NCBI GenBank assembly: GCA_910587045.1
Contig: CAJULG010000017.1
Location: forward strand, 1-25,346
Source: an uncultured Lachnospiraceae bacterium
GTDB taxonomy: Bacteria > Bacillota > Clostridia > Lachnospirales > Lachnospiraceae
Direction of reading: 5' to 3'
DNA length: 25,346 nucleotides
Part shown: positions 1 to 6,781 of the stretch, in pieces
Layout of the letters: each line of letters begins with the position of its first letter
Numbering within the stretch: the first letter of the stretch is position 1
The notes under the pieces: generated by a model
What the model was told of the DNA's origin: nothing
What the model saw: only the letters and a program-made list of their open reading frames with translations
Databases searched by the model: none
Translations under genes and position numbers: made by a program

Positions 1-436
1 ATTATTATATCATCCTCTTATTATTTAGAAGGCACTATCTTATTGTGCGCTTACCATATTTCGATATTCCATTTTTTGATCCAATGTATGAATACATCAG
101 ATATACCCTTTCCGCAAAATACTACTACCCTCCAAAATGTAAACCATCCCGACACATAAAAAGACACCATCACTTACATTCCTATAAGCAATGATGCCTT
201 ATCATTTCGTTCAAATATTTCATTTTCAATCCATTTTAAGTTACAAGCAAACTTTTCATTAAGACGTTGGGTAAGACGTTTTACCCATTTTCGTACCCAG
301 TTTTTACCCAAAATATCACGATACATTGCGATATTTTATGATAGGTTACGATACTTTGAATTTCCTCATAAAACCGCCATCATGGCTTGAAAATGCTTTG
401 TTTTCTGGTTTTGTTTCTTCTAAAAACTTTCCAGCC
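1..436. other. Gene-poor AT-rich region downstream of tsf
   Basis: This stretch lies beyond the tsf stop codon and holds no coding region I can support. It is AT-rich. The right part (about 259-354) holds clustered short direct and inverted repeats, listed separately. On the minus strand a 50-codon frame (174-326) is open, but it has no ribosome binding site and its Trp-rich sequence is a by-product of TGGGTA repeats, so I do not call it. I see no good intrinsic terminator for tsf: the only candidate near 376-386 has a 3-bp stem. The tsf transcript may therefore end further left or by another mechanism. Confidence 0.5.
259..354. repeat. Cluster of short direct and inverted repeats
   Basis: Several repeats crowd into under 100 bases. 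TAAGACGTT occurs at 260 and 272 (12-bp period). TACCCA occurs at 282, 294 and 305 (12- and 11-bp steps), with an inverted copy TGGGTA at 268. TGGGTAA (268-274) and TTACCCA (281-287) form a perfect 7-bp stem with a 6-base loop. AAAATATC (310-317) and GATATTTT (330-337) form another inverted repeat. ACGATAC occurs at 319 and 348. The roughly one-helical-turn spacing resembles an operator or protein-binding array, but no adjacent gene in the window identifies a regulator. The function is unknown. Confidence 0.5.
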
Positions 437-1369
437 TTACATTCCCATCTGCTTTGCAACCTCTTCTGCAAAGTTCTCTTCCTTCTTTTCCATACCTTCA
501 CCGGTTTCAAAGCGGACAAACTTCACGATCGAAATGCTGGTACCATTTGCCTTTCCTACCGTCTCCAGGTACTTGGCAACATTCTCCTTGTTCTCAGCCT
601 TTACATATTCCTGCTCTAACAGGCAGACTTCCTTTAATTCCTTATTCAATCTGCCCTCGATCATCTTCTCTACGATATTATCCGGCTTATTGGCATTCTT
701 CGGATCATTCTTTGCCTGTGCCAGCAGAATCTCCTTCTCATGTGCCTTATATTCCTCAGATACATCTGCAGAAGAAACATACTTCGGATTCAGCGCTGCT
801 ACCTGCATAGCAACATTCGTCAGTGCTTCCTTCACTGCATCATTTACTACATCCGTAGCAGCTTCTACAATAACACCGATCCTGCCGCCGCCATGGGTAT
901 AGGTAACAACACAGCCATTTGCTGCTTCTACCTTCTCAAACCGGCGGATAGATAATTTCTCACCGATTACTGCGATCTGCTCTACTAATACGTCATTGAT
1001 AGTCTTGCTGTTATCTTCTGCCCATGGTTCTGCCATAAATGCATCCATATCAGATGCAGAGGTGTTTAATGCCTGATTGGCAACTGCCTCTACAAAAGTC
1101 TGGAACTTCTCATTCTTAGCAACAAAGTCTGTCTCCGAATTCACCTCAACTACAGCAGCGACCTGATCACCATTGGTTACCACCCGGCATAACCCTTCTG
1201 CCGCAATCCTGCTTGCCTTCTTCTCTGCCTTTGCCTGTCCGTTCTTTCTTAACAGCTCTACTGCTGCTTCCATATCACCATCGGTTTCTCCCAGTGCCTT
1301 CTTACAATCCATCATACCTGCACCGGTCTTCTCTCTCAATTCTTTTACCATTGCTGCTGTAATAGCCAT
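437..1369 (-). CDS. tsf: Elongation factor Ts
   Basis: EF-Ts is the guanine-nucleotide exchange factor that recycles EF-Tu from its GDP to its GTP form during translation. The 310-residue product has the typical N-terminal UBA-like segment, with the hallmark KELREKTGAGMMDCKKAL near residues 8-26. The core motif VEVNSETDFVAKNEKF follows around residue 75. Length fits the family. I start at the ATG at 1369 because GGAGG lies about 8 bases upstream. The in-frame ATG at 1384 overlaps that ribosome binding site and would add five atypical residues. The gene follows rpsB after a 99-base gap containing a hairpin with a short T-rich tail, so its level may be partly uncoupled from rpsB. The rpsB-tsf order is conserved in most bacteria. 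Confidence 0.97.
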   Translation of the reverse strand: MAITAAMVKELREKTGAGMMDCKKALGETDGDMEAAVELLRKNGQAKAEKKASRIAAEGLCRVVTNGDQVAAVVEVNSETDFVAKNEKFQTFVEAVANQALNTSASDMDAFMAEPWAEDNSKTINDVLVEQIAVIGEKLSIRRFEKVEAANGCVVTYTHGGGRIGVIVEAATDVVNDAVKEALTNVAMQVAALNPKYVSSADVSEEYKAHEKEILLAQAKNDPKNANKPDNIVEKMIEGRLNKELKEVCLLEQEYVKAENKENVAKYLETVGKANGTSISIVKFVRFETGEGMEKKEENFAEEVAKQMGM

Positions 1370-1410
1370 TTCGATTTCCTCCATACAAATTATATTTACC
1401 TATATTCTTA

Positions 1411-1447
1411 AGAAAAGCCTTAGTCGCCGTGGGCGTGGCTAAGGCTT
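1411..1447 (-). terminator. Hairpin with T-rich tail between rpsB and tsf
   Basis: Read on the minus strand, a perfect 9-bp stem is formed by 1439-1447 and 1415-1423 (CTAAGGCTT on its downstream arm). An inner stem pairs 1432-1435 with 1425-1428 around a 3-base loop. The downstream arm runs into CTTTTCTT. This is a Rho-independent terminator shape with a short tail. Because tsf starts only about 45 bases further on and has no obvious promoter of its own, I read it as a partial terminator or attenuator, or a processing site, rather than a full stop. The sequence shows the hairpin directly; its activity is inferred. Confidence 0.65.
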
Positions 1448-1468
1448 CCAGTTCTTCTGATCTTTGAA

Positions 1469-2212
1469 TTACTCTTCTGCCGCTTCCTCAGACTCTGATG
1501 CTGCCTCTGCTTCCTCAACAACAGCATCTTCACCCTGATTTGCTTCAATTACAGCGTCTGCCATCTTGGAAACGATCAGCTTAACTGCACGGATCGCATC
1601 GTCATTACCTGGAATAACATAGTCTAATTCCTCCGGATCACAGTTTGTATCCACAATGCCTGCTAACGGAATTCCTAATGTATGTGCCTCCTGAATGCAG
1701 ATACGCTCCTTCCGCGGATCCACCACGAAAATCATATCCGGAAGCCGCTTCATATTCTTGATGCCTCCCAGATTCTTCTCCAGCTTCTCCATTTCCTTCT
1801 TAATCTGGATGACCTCTTTCTTTGGAAGCACATCAAACGTACCATCTGCCTCCATCTCTTCATATTTCTTTAATGTAGCAACACGGGTCTGGATCGTCTT
1901 AAAGTTCGTCAGCATACCGCCTAACCATCTCTCATTAACATAGAACATACCGCAACGCTCTGCTTCCGTCTTGATCGCTTCCTGTGCCTGCTTCTTGGTA
2001 CCAACAAACAGGATCGTACCGCCATCTGCTACACAGTCCTTAATTGCATTATACGTATCATCTACCTTACCAACGGATTTCTGTAAATCAATGATATAGA
2101 TACCATTCCGTTCGGTATAGATATATGGAGCCATTTTCGGGTTCCATCTTCTTGTCTGATGTCCAAAATGTACACCAGCCTCCAACAACTGCTTCATTGA
2201 AATAACGCTCAT
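1469..2212 (-). CDS. rpsB: 30S ribosomal protein S2
   Basis: S2 is a small-subunit ribosomal protein needed to recruit S1 and for 30S assembly. The 247-residue product carries the N-terminal signature MKQLLEAGVHFGHQTRRWNP at residues 6-25, a diagnostic feature of the family. The rest of the S2 fold follows, with an acidic Ala/Glu-rich C-terminal tail of about 25 residues. I chose the ATG at 2212, which has GGAGG 8 bases upstream. Longer in-frame starts back to 2281 would run through the leader. It has its own sigma-A-like promoter and about 100 bases of leader, so it is probably an independent transcription unit with tsf, even though it directly follows the motility operon, as in Bacillus subtilis. 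Confidence 0.97.
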   Translation of the reverse strand: MSVISMKQLLEAGVHFGHQTRRWNPKMAPYIYTERNGIYIIDLQKSVGKVDDTYNAIKDCVADGGTILFVGTKKQAQEAIKTEAERCGMFYVNERWLGGMLTNFKTIQTRVATLKKYEEMEADGTFDVLPKKEVIQIKKEMEKLEKNLGGIKNMKRLPDMIFVVDPRKERICIQEAHTLGIPLAGIVDTNCDPEELDYVIPGNDDAIRAVKLIVSKMADAVIEANQGEDAVVEEAEAASESEEAAEE

Positions 2213-2315
2213 TTTTCTACCTCCATGGTTTTGTTCTTCCCGGAATTTCCATAACCTGTTTACCAATCCTTCTGGCACCATACAGGGAATCCGTTCCGGT
2301 GATTATTCCGTAAGC
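2213..2315 (-). promoter_or_regulatory. rpsB 5' leader
   Basis: About 100 bases separate the predicted rpsB promoter from its start codon. The leader (minus strand) contains short self-complementary parts, such as GGAAT/ATTCC and CACC/GGTG, and ends in a strong ribosome binding site (GGAGG). In many bacteria S2 represses its own mRNA through a structured leader. Such control is plausible here, but I did not match the sequence to a known leader motif, so the role is inferred. Confidence 0.35.
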
Positions 2316-2344
2316 ATTCTACCATAATGCATAACAGTATGCAA
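2316..2344 (-). promoter_or_regulatory. Sigma-A-type promoter for rpsB-tsf
   Basis: On the minus strand the -35 box TTGCAT (2344-2339) and -10 box TAGAAT (2321-2316) are separated by exactly 17 bases. Each matches the housekeeping consensus at five (TAGAAT) or four (TTGCAT) of six positions. The expected transcription start is near 2309, giving a leader of about 100 bases. It is the clearest promoter in the window and explains how translation genes stay expressed when the motility operon upstream is off. Confidence 0.7.
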
Positions 2345-2376
2345 GTATTTTTTATCAAAAATGGACAAAACAGGAA

Positions 2377-2913
2377 TCAGCGGCCGGTAATCAGCTTTGC
2401 AATGGTCTCATAATCACTCCCTTCCACAACCGTATATTCACCGGTTGCGATCCGGTCCGAATATCCATTTGCCTCCAGATAAGAATCAAAGTCTGCAGCG
2501 TCCGCAATCACACCCTGATCCTGTAATATCGTTGCCACATTCCAGGAATTCATACCGCTGATCACGGTAAAGCTTACCGTTCTTCCTTCCGGCGCTGCAG
2601 TAGATGAATCTGCCTCCGTTGTCGTATCCGCTTCCGTATCCTGCGTATCCTCATCTGTACTCGAAGAAGTATCCGCTGTCGTATCATTCGTAGAAGAGCC
2701 TTCTGTCGTATCATTTGTTGCTGTATCCTCTGTAGAACGGTTCAGATTTTCCAGCAGGGAACCTGCCCTTACCATGCCCAGTTCCTCCGCGCGCCGCATA
2801 ATCTCCTCATCCGTCATCTTTCCGCCGCCTGTCACACTGTATGCAGTAAATAATATAATTGTAGCAAAGAGGATTCCAACTCCGATTCCCCTTATATAAT
2901 ACTTTCGTTTCAT
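2377..2913 (-). CDS. Membrane-anchored protein with MltG/YceG-like non-catalytic domain
   Basis: The function is not established. The 178-residue product has a basic N-terminus and one membrane helix (about residues 8-26), then a short charged helix (KMTDEEIMRRAEELGMV). A long Ser/Thr/Asp/Glu-rich low-complexity linker (57-109) follows, and then a compact C-terminal domain (111-178). That domain resembles the LysM-like N-terminal part of the MltG/YceG endolytic transglycosylase (pattern V..G......A..L...GVI, then LITGR at the end). The catalytic transglycosylase domain of MltG is absent, so I do not call it an enzyme. The likely topology is a cytoplasmic N-terminus with the domain outside, perhaps touching peptidoglycan. 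The start at 2913 places the membrane helix at the N-terminus; an upstream in-frame start at 2985 would overlap the previous gene. It is the last gene before the rpsB promoter and lies 25 bases after its neighbour. Confidence 0.7.
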   Translation of the reverse strand: MKRKYYIRGIGVGILFATIILFTAYSVTGGGKMTDEEIMRRAEELGMVRAGSLLENLNRSTEDTATNDTTEGSSTNDTTADTSSSTDEDTQDTEADTTTEADSSTAAPEGRTVSFTVISGMNSWNVATILQDQGVIADAADFDSYLEANGYSDRIATGEYTVVEGSDYETIAKLITGR

Positions 2914-2938
2914 GTATATCCGTCTCTTTTCTATTAAT

Positions 2939-3634
2939 CTATCGATTCTGATACAGGTCAACCACCAGTTTGACCTCTCCGACACCTAAGCCCAGTTCTC
3001 TGGCAATTTCCATAATGCTCATGCCATTGCGCTTCATACCAAGAATAATATCATTGGTATTCTCCTCCTCTACTGCCACTTCTTCTGCCGGATCTGCCTC
3101 TGAAACCCCGTCCATAGCCAGACTGCTTCCCATATCCAGGTTCCCTTCTGCAGAAGCAAGCGCATCCAGGGCATCCAGTTCCGGTGTATCACTGACATAG
3201 GCATCAATGGCCAGCTCACTTGCCCGCTTCAGATCCGCTGCCTGTTCCTCCGCCTCGGCAACTAATGCTTTTAATTCCTTCTCCTTGTCATTTAACATGC
3301 TGTAGAGGAACATGACCTCTTTGTGATTCTTTTCAATCTCATCACAGACTGTCACTGCATAATCTCCCAGTGCCATCATCTTCTCATTCAGCATGGTCGA
3401 CAGGGAATTATCTGCATTATAAATGATATCATTCACATCCTCCGATATCTTATCACTGACCTTCCTCTGCAGAACCGCCAGTTCCTCCTCGTTCAACTCA
3501 TACTCATCCGTGATCCGGTTGCCGACAGCGGCTTCTGTCGACTCCGTTCCTTCTGCTCCATCCTTACTTACCATCATAAAACTTACAATGATACATATAA
3601 TTCCAATAATTGTTACAATTAATACTGCATACAT
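2939..3634 (-). CDS. SwrB-position single-pass protein with C-terminal HTH-like motif (DUF6115-like)
   Basis: The 231-residue product begins with a membrane helix (about residues 2-22), followed by a soluble acidic region with predicted coiled-coil character (about 45-145) and an Ala/Glu-rich linker. The C-terminus (about 198-231) has a helix-turn-helix-like pattern, GMSIMEIARELGLGVGEVKL. In Bacillus subtilis the gene between sigD and rpsB is swrB, a single-pass protein that promotes hook-basal-body maturation and swarming. Position, topology and the C-terminal motif make this a plausible SwrB counterpart. This is inference by synteny and architecture, since overall similarity could not be measured. 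The ATG at 3634 has GGAGAA upstream. It starts 14 bases after the preceding stop. Confidence 0.65.
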   Translation of the reverse strand: MYAVLIVTIIGIICIIVSFMMVSKDGAEGTESTEAAVGNRITDEYELNEEELAVLQRKVSDKISEDVNDIIYNADNSLSTMLNEKMMALGDYAVTVCDEIEKNHKEVMFLYSMLNDKEKELKALVAEAEEQAADLKRASELAIDAYVSDTPELDALDALASAEGNLDMGSSLAMDGVSEADPAEEVAVEEENTNDIILGMKRNGMSIMEIARELGLGVGEVKLVVDLYQNR

Positions 3635-3648
3635 GGTACTTTCTCCTG

Positions 3649-3978
3649 TTACACCTTTATATCAAAGTTTACCCATCCGCCTTCCGGGGATTTCCTGGTA
3701 TCCTTTTCTTCTGCTTCTGTCTCCTGTCGCCGCTTCTTACGTTTTCCAGGCTGTCCGTCATATGAATTATTCCCCTTTTCTTTGGCATCATAACGATATT
3801 CCATCAGATCCGGATCTTCTTTGGGTATTACAGTCTCGGATTGCTGCTTTACTTCCTTTGCCAGCTCTGTCGTGCCCTGTGCGCTCTGAACCGCTGCATG
3901 CTGATTCTGGTTATGCTGCTGGATTCCTACCTGATTTGCCTGTGGCAGAATCATCTGCATTTCAACTGGTCGTATCAT
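3649..3978 (-). CDS. Unnamed small hydrophilic protein of the post-sigD cassette
   Basis: I do not recognise a characterised family. The 109-residue protein has no membrane segment or signal peptide. The N-terminal third is Gln/Asn/Met-rich (residues 7-50). A middle motif, EYRYDAKEKGNNSY, lies around 60-73, followed by a strongly basic patch GKRKKRR and an acidic stretch, ending in GGWVNFDIKV. From memory, similar small proteins with a YDA-KEKG-like motif sit beside fapA in other clostridial motility operons, but I cannot verify that here. GGGAGG lies upstream of the ATG. It is 32 bases after fapA and 14 bases before the SwrB-position gene, so it is almost certainly co-transcribed. A cytoplasmic adaptor or nucleic-acid-binding role is possible but unproven. 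Confidence 0.65.
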   Translation of the reverse strand: MIRPVEMQMILPQANQVGIQQHNQNQHAAVQSAQGTTELAKEVKQQSETVIPKEDPDLMEYRYDAKEKGNNSYDGQPGKRKKRRQETEAEEKDTRKSPEGGWVNFDIKV

Positions 3979-4010
3979 ACAACCACCTCCCTGCCTTCTT
4001 TACACATAAA

Positions 4011-5615
4011 TCATGAATAACTGTCTACCTTGATCTCACCATCCACCAGATGAAACTGACAGTATTTTTGCTCATCCTTTACAATATGAATCGTATTTGC
4101 GATCTGAATCCGCACTTCAGGATAAACCCGGTCACTTACCCGCAGACGTCCCTTGGCCTCTGCATCGATCCTCTGCCGGAATTCTTCGATCAATATTTTC
4201 AGTTCTTCCTGCCTGCCCTCCAGACGCAGTTTATCCGCTCCGGTAGACCGGATCCGTGCAACATTCTCCGGCGTCATTTTTCTTCCTTCATTTAAACGTT
4301 TTCGGAATAATACCAGAACCTGCACACACTGCTCCAGTTCTGCAGCATTATCTTTAAACTCCTGCTCCATTTTCTTTAACTCCTCCAGTACCGAAGGATC
4401 AATTCCGAGCTTAATATTGGTTATGGTTCCCATCCGGTTTCCAATCGTTTTAATATCAATGAGATTCAATGCACTTAAGCTGCCGCCTACCACAAAGGAT
4501 TTCCTGCCCTCACAGATGATCATATCCCCTGCTTCGATCTCGCTGTGCAGAATTGAACCGGAACGGATAGTTCCATCTGCCTTTACAGTCGCATTTTCAA
4601 TAAACTTGGTAATTATATCTCCCTTTGCTTCTAATTTACCCCGATACATTCCCTGTATTCCACGACTTAATACAATATTTCCATCTGAATAGAGATTCGC
4701 ACCTTCCACCACTCCATTGACCTGGATATCCCCTTTGGCACGAACCTGAAAGCCGGTTCTCACACTGCCCTTTACGATCACATTGCCTTCATAATCGATA
4801 TCTCCCGTGGAAGCATCCACATCCGCAGATACAGTAAAGGAATTGGATACCTCTACCGTATCCCGATCCAGTCGGACATCCCCGCTTACACCACTGAACA
4901 TCTGCAGGCCATCTTCAGATAAATAAATATTTTTTCCATATTTCAACTTCTGCTTCTTCACCCTGGCAGGGAGAATCTTTCTGCCACATACATCATAGCC
5001 TTCGGTTCCCTCTGTCTCTGGTGTCAAAGTAGCCAGAAGCTGTCCCTGTTCCACCCGGGTAAATATATTCAGTTCATGGAAATCAACCGTACCATCCTCA
5101 TTCATCTTTGGTTTTGCCAATGGGTGGGTTTCAAAATGATATGTAATACTGGCATCTGTCCCCTCCACCGGCGGCTGTCCCTTTGCAATCTCCACACTGT
5201 GACAAAATACCGGAGTCGTAAGAAGTACATCCATGACCTGTTCATTCAGGCCGAATTTAATATCCGCCAGTGCCAGTTCATTCATCAGATCACTTTTTGT
5301 AAACAGTTTCCCCTGGTTTGAAGGCGGATACAGCCGCAGGATCGCTGACATCCGATCCGGCCGGATACGAATATCCGCTCTCTCATTGATGGGAGAATAT
5401 TCTCCTTCCGCCAGCCGCACCTTTGTCGGTTCCCGAAGTCTTGCAATCGCACGGTTCAGGACATTCCGATCATAATTATCAATCTGAACATTCTTTAAAT
5501 ACCGCATGACCTCCGCAATATTCAAAGGCTCACCACCTTCTGTGGGAGGCACTAACAGGATATATACAATATCTTCTTCTATTTGTAATCGAAAATATCC
5601 ATTCCTTTTCTTCAT
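4011..5615 (-). CDS. fapA: FapA family polymer-assembly-like protein (DUF342)
   Basis: The 534-residue product has the DUF342/FapA layout. It has an N-terminal alpha/beta region (about 1-170), then a central Gly/Asp/Val-rich stretch (about 190-380) whose recurring short beta-strand pattern (for example DIDYEGNVIVKGSV and KGDIQVNGVVEGA) indicates a right-handed beta-helix. A charged coiled-coil (about 395-490) and a short C-terminal strand region follow. No signal peptide is seen, so it is probably cytoplasmic. Proteins of this family are often encoded near motility genes; the molecular role is poorly defined. A perfect AAGGAGG lies 5 bases before the ATG and overlaps the sigD stop region, indicating tight coupling with sigD. 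The symbol fapA follows the family name. Confidence 0.85.
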   Translation of the reverse strand: MKKRNGYFRLQIEEDIVYILLVPPTEGGEPLNIAEVMRYLKNVQIDNYDRNVLNRAIARLREPTKVRLAEGEYSPINERADIRIRPDRMSAILRLYPPSNQGKLFTKSDLMNELALADIKFGLNEQVMDVLLTTPVFCHSVEIAKGQPPVEGTDASITYHFETHPLAKPKMNEDGTVDFHELNIFTRVEQGQLLATLTPETEGTEGYDVCGRKILPARVKKQKLKYGKNIYLSEDGLQMFSGVSGDVRLDRDTVEVSNSFTVSADVDASTGDIDYEGNVIVKGSVRTGFQVRAKGDIQVNGVVEGANLYSDGNIVLSRGIQGMYRGKLEAKGDIITKFIENATVKADGTIRSGSILHSEIEAGDMIICEGRKSFVVGGSLSALNLIDIKTIGNRMGTITNIKLGIDPSVLEELKKMEQEFKDNAAELEQCVQVLVLFRKRLNEGRKMTPENVARIRSTGADKLRLEGRQEELKILIEEFRQRIDAEAKGRLRVSDRVYPEVRIQIANTIHIVKDEQKYCQFHLVDGEIKVDSYS

Positions 5616-5625
5616 TCAGGCCTCC

Positions 5626-6390
5626 TTATCCCATTAATATTTCATAATGTATTCCCAATACCTTTTTCATCTTCTGTAATGCCTTTGTATGCAACTGGGA
5701 AACTCTGGATTCTGACACCTCCAATACCTTACTGATTTCCTTCAGAGTCAGTTCCTCATAATAATACAGCAATACTACCATACGTTCCTTTTCGGTCAGA
5801 TGATCCAAAGACTCTGACAGCAGTTCCTTAACCTCTTCCTGCTCATATACCCGGTCCGGTTCTGCCTGGGCATACTTTCGGGAATCAAATGCCTTTACTT
5901 CAATCCCCTGCTCGACAAATTCATCAATGGATGCAATATTGGTCACCTTCGTCTGCCCCTGCCAGTTAAAATATTCATCCATGGAAAGATTCAATTCCCT
6001 GGCAATTTCCTCATCTGTAGCCACACGGTTTTCCTCTGCTTCAATTTTAGTAATGGCTGCTTCCATCTGTTTCTGTTTCTGCCTTACAGAACGGGGAATC
6101 CAGTCCATTTTGCGGATCTGATCCAGAATCGATCCCCGGATCCGGAGACTGGCATAGGTTTCAAACTTAATTCCCTTTTCACAGTCAAATTTATCAATGG
6201 CATCAATCAAACCAAAGATTCCATAGCTTACTAAATCATCATATTCTACTGTATACCCGAGATACATGCTTAACCGCCCCGATACCACCTTTACAAGCGG
6301 TACATACTCCATGATCAGCGCTTCCCTTATTTCCGGTTCCCGTTTTTTATTGTAGTCCGCCCAAAGTTTCTCGCGTCTGGTCTCATCCAT
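5626..6390 (-). CDS. sigD: Flagellar sigma factor SigD (sigma-28, FliA/WhiG family)
   Basis: This alternative sigma factor directs RNA polymerase to late flagellar and chemotaxis promoters and is normally held by FlgM until the hook is complete. The 254-residue product shows region 2 (about residues 28-100, with YDDLVSYGIFGLIDAIDKFD and RIRGSILDQIRKMDWIPRSV), region 3 (about 110-150) and region 4 near the C-terminus. The region-4 helix-turn-helix contains LTLKEISKVLEVSESRVSQL. Length matches Bacillus SigD (254). AGAGGTG lies upstream of the ATG at 6390. A 102-base gap with a GC-rich palindrome separates it from the small membrane gene upstream. Location near the 3' end of the fla/che operon matches B. 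subtilis, where distance from the operon promoter limits SigD level. Confidence 0.96.
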   Translation of the reverse strand: MDETRREKLWADYNKKREPEIREALIMEYVPLVKVVSGRLSMYLGYTVEYDDLVSYGIFGLIDAIDKFDCEKGIKFETYASLRIRGSILDQIRKMDWIPRSVRQKQKQMEAAITKIEAEENRVATDEEIARELNLSMDEYFNWQGQTKVTNIASIDEFVEQGIEVKAFDSRKYAQAEPDRVYEQEEVKELLSESLDHLTEKERMVVLLYYYEELTLKEISKVLEVSESRVSQLHTKALQKMKKVLGIHYEILMG

Positions 6391-6435
6391 GCTTTACACC
6401 TCTTGACACTATTATTTCATGATTTACATAATTAC

Positions 6436-6449
6436 CACCCGATCGGGTG
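6436..6449. promoter_or_regulatory. Perfect 14-bp palindrome upstream of sigD
   Basis: CACCCGATCGGGTG is a perfect 14-bp palindrome about 46 bases before the sigD start codon, in an otherwise AT-rich 102-base gap. As DNA it could be a dimeric regulator site. As RNA it would form a very short stem with no T-tract on the minus strand, so it is not a convincing terminator. Its position just before sigD makes a role in sigD dosing possible but unproven. Confidence 0.4.
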
Positions 6450-6492
6450 ATGATCCGTGATTCATTTCTTTATTATTCTTTATTATTCTATT

Positions 6493-6747
6493 TTATTCTA
6501 CTTCTTCTCCTGCCGGTTCCCCATCCTCTGCTTCATCCTCTGCTTCTTCCGGATGAGGAGTTTCCTTGACAGACATAGCCCGGTCAATCAATCTGGTACT
6601 GATGCTTCCAATAATAAAAAAGATAACGATTACGACAAGCAGCAAAACCAGCGATTTTAAAATCGGACGATGTAATACCATATTACTGATACTAACAATC
6701 AGTGCCGCCATTAATACAATAAATGGTCTTAACCATCTTAGCTTCAT
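6493..6747 (-). CDS. Small two-helix membrane protein between cheD and sigD
   Basis: I do not recognise a named family. The 84-residue product has two hydrophobic segments (about residues 7-25 and 32-52) separated by a short basic turn. It ends in a soluble acidic tail of about 25 residues rich in Glu and Asp. The positive-inside rule suggests the KLRWLR N-terminus and the tail on the same, cytoplasmic, side. AAGGTG lies 7 bases before the ATG at 6747, and codon use resembles the neighbours. It is separated from cheD by about 170 bases holding a repeat element and from sigD by 102 bases. B. subtilis has no gene here, so this is a lineage-specific insertion. A link to motor or SigD control is only guilt by association. 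Confidence 0.7.
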   Translation of the reverse strand: MKLRWLRPFIVLMAALIVSISNMVLHRPILKSLVLLLVVIVIFFIIGSISTRLIDRAMSVKETPHPEEAEDEAEDGEPAGEEVE

Positions 6748-6781
6748 ACATTCACCTTCTAAGCTTCATAAGTAATATTAT

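Noticed and set aside
268..290. Hairpin TGGGTAA/TTACCCA followed by TTTT as a plus-strand terminator
   Set aside because: No plus-strand gene ends here within the window, and the stem is AT-rich and embedded in a wider repeat cluster.
174..326. Minus-strand 50-codon open frame in the region left of tsf, followed in the same frame after one stop by another open stretch to about 51
   Set aside because: It has no ribosome binding site, and the Trp/Lys-rich sequence arises from TGGGTA repeats read in frame. I see no recognisable family. Kept only as a repeat region.
372..390. Possible terminator for tsf
   Set aside because: Only a 3-bp stem can form with a realistic loop, followed by a short T-run; too weak to call.
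387..902. Plus-strand open frame of 171 codons opposite tsf
   Set aside because: It is antisense to a certain gene, Ser/Phe-rich as expected for a shadow frame, and lacks a ribosome binding site.
2914..2985. Longer N-terminus for the MltG-like protein
   Set aside because: It would overlap the preceding gene's end and place a non-hydrophobic 24-residue extension before the membrane helix; the shorter start gives a standard membrane anchor.
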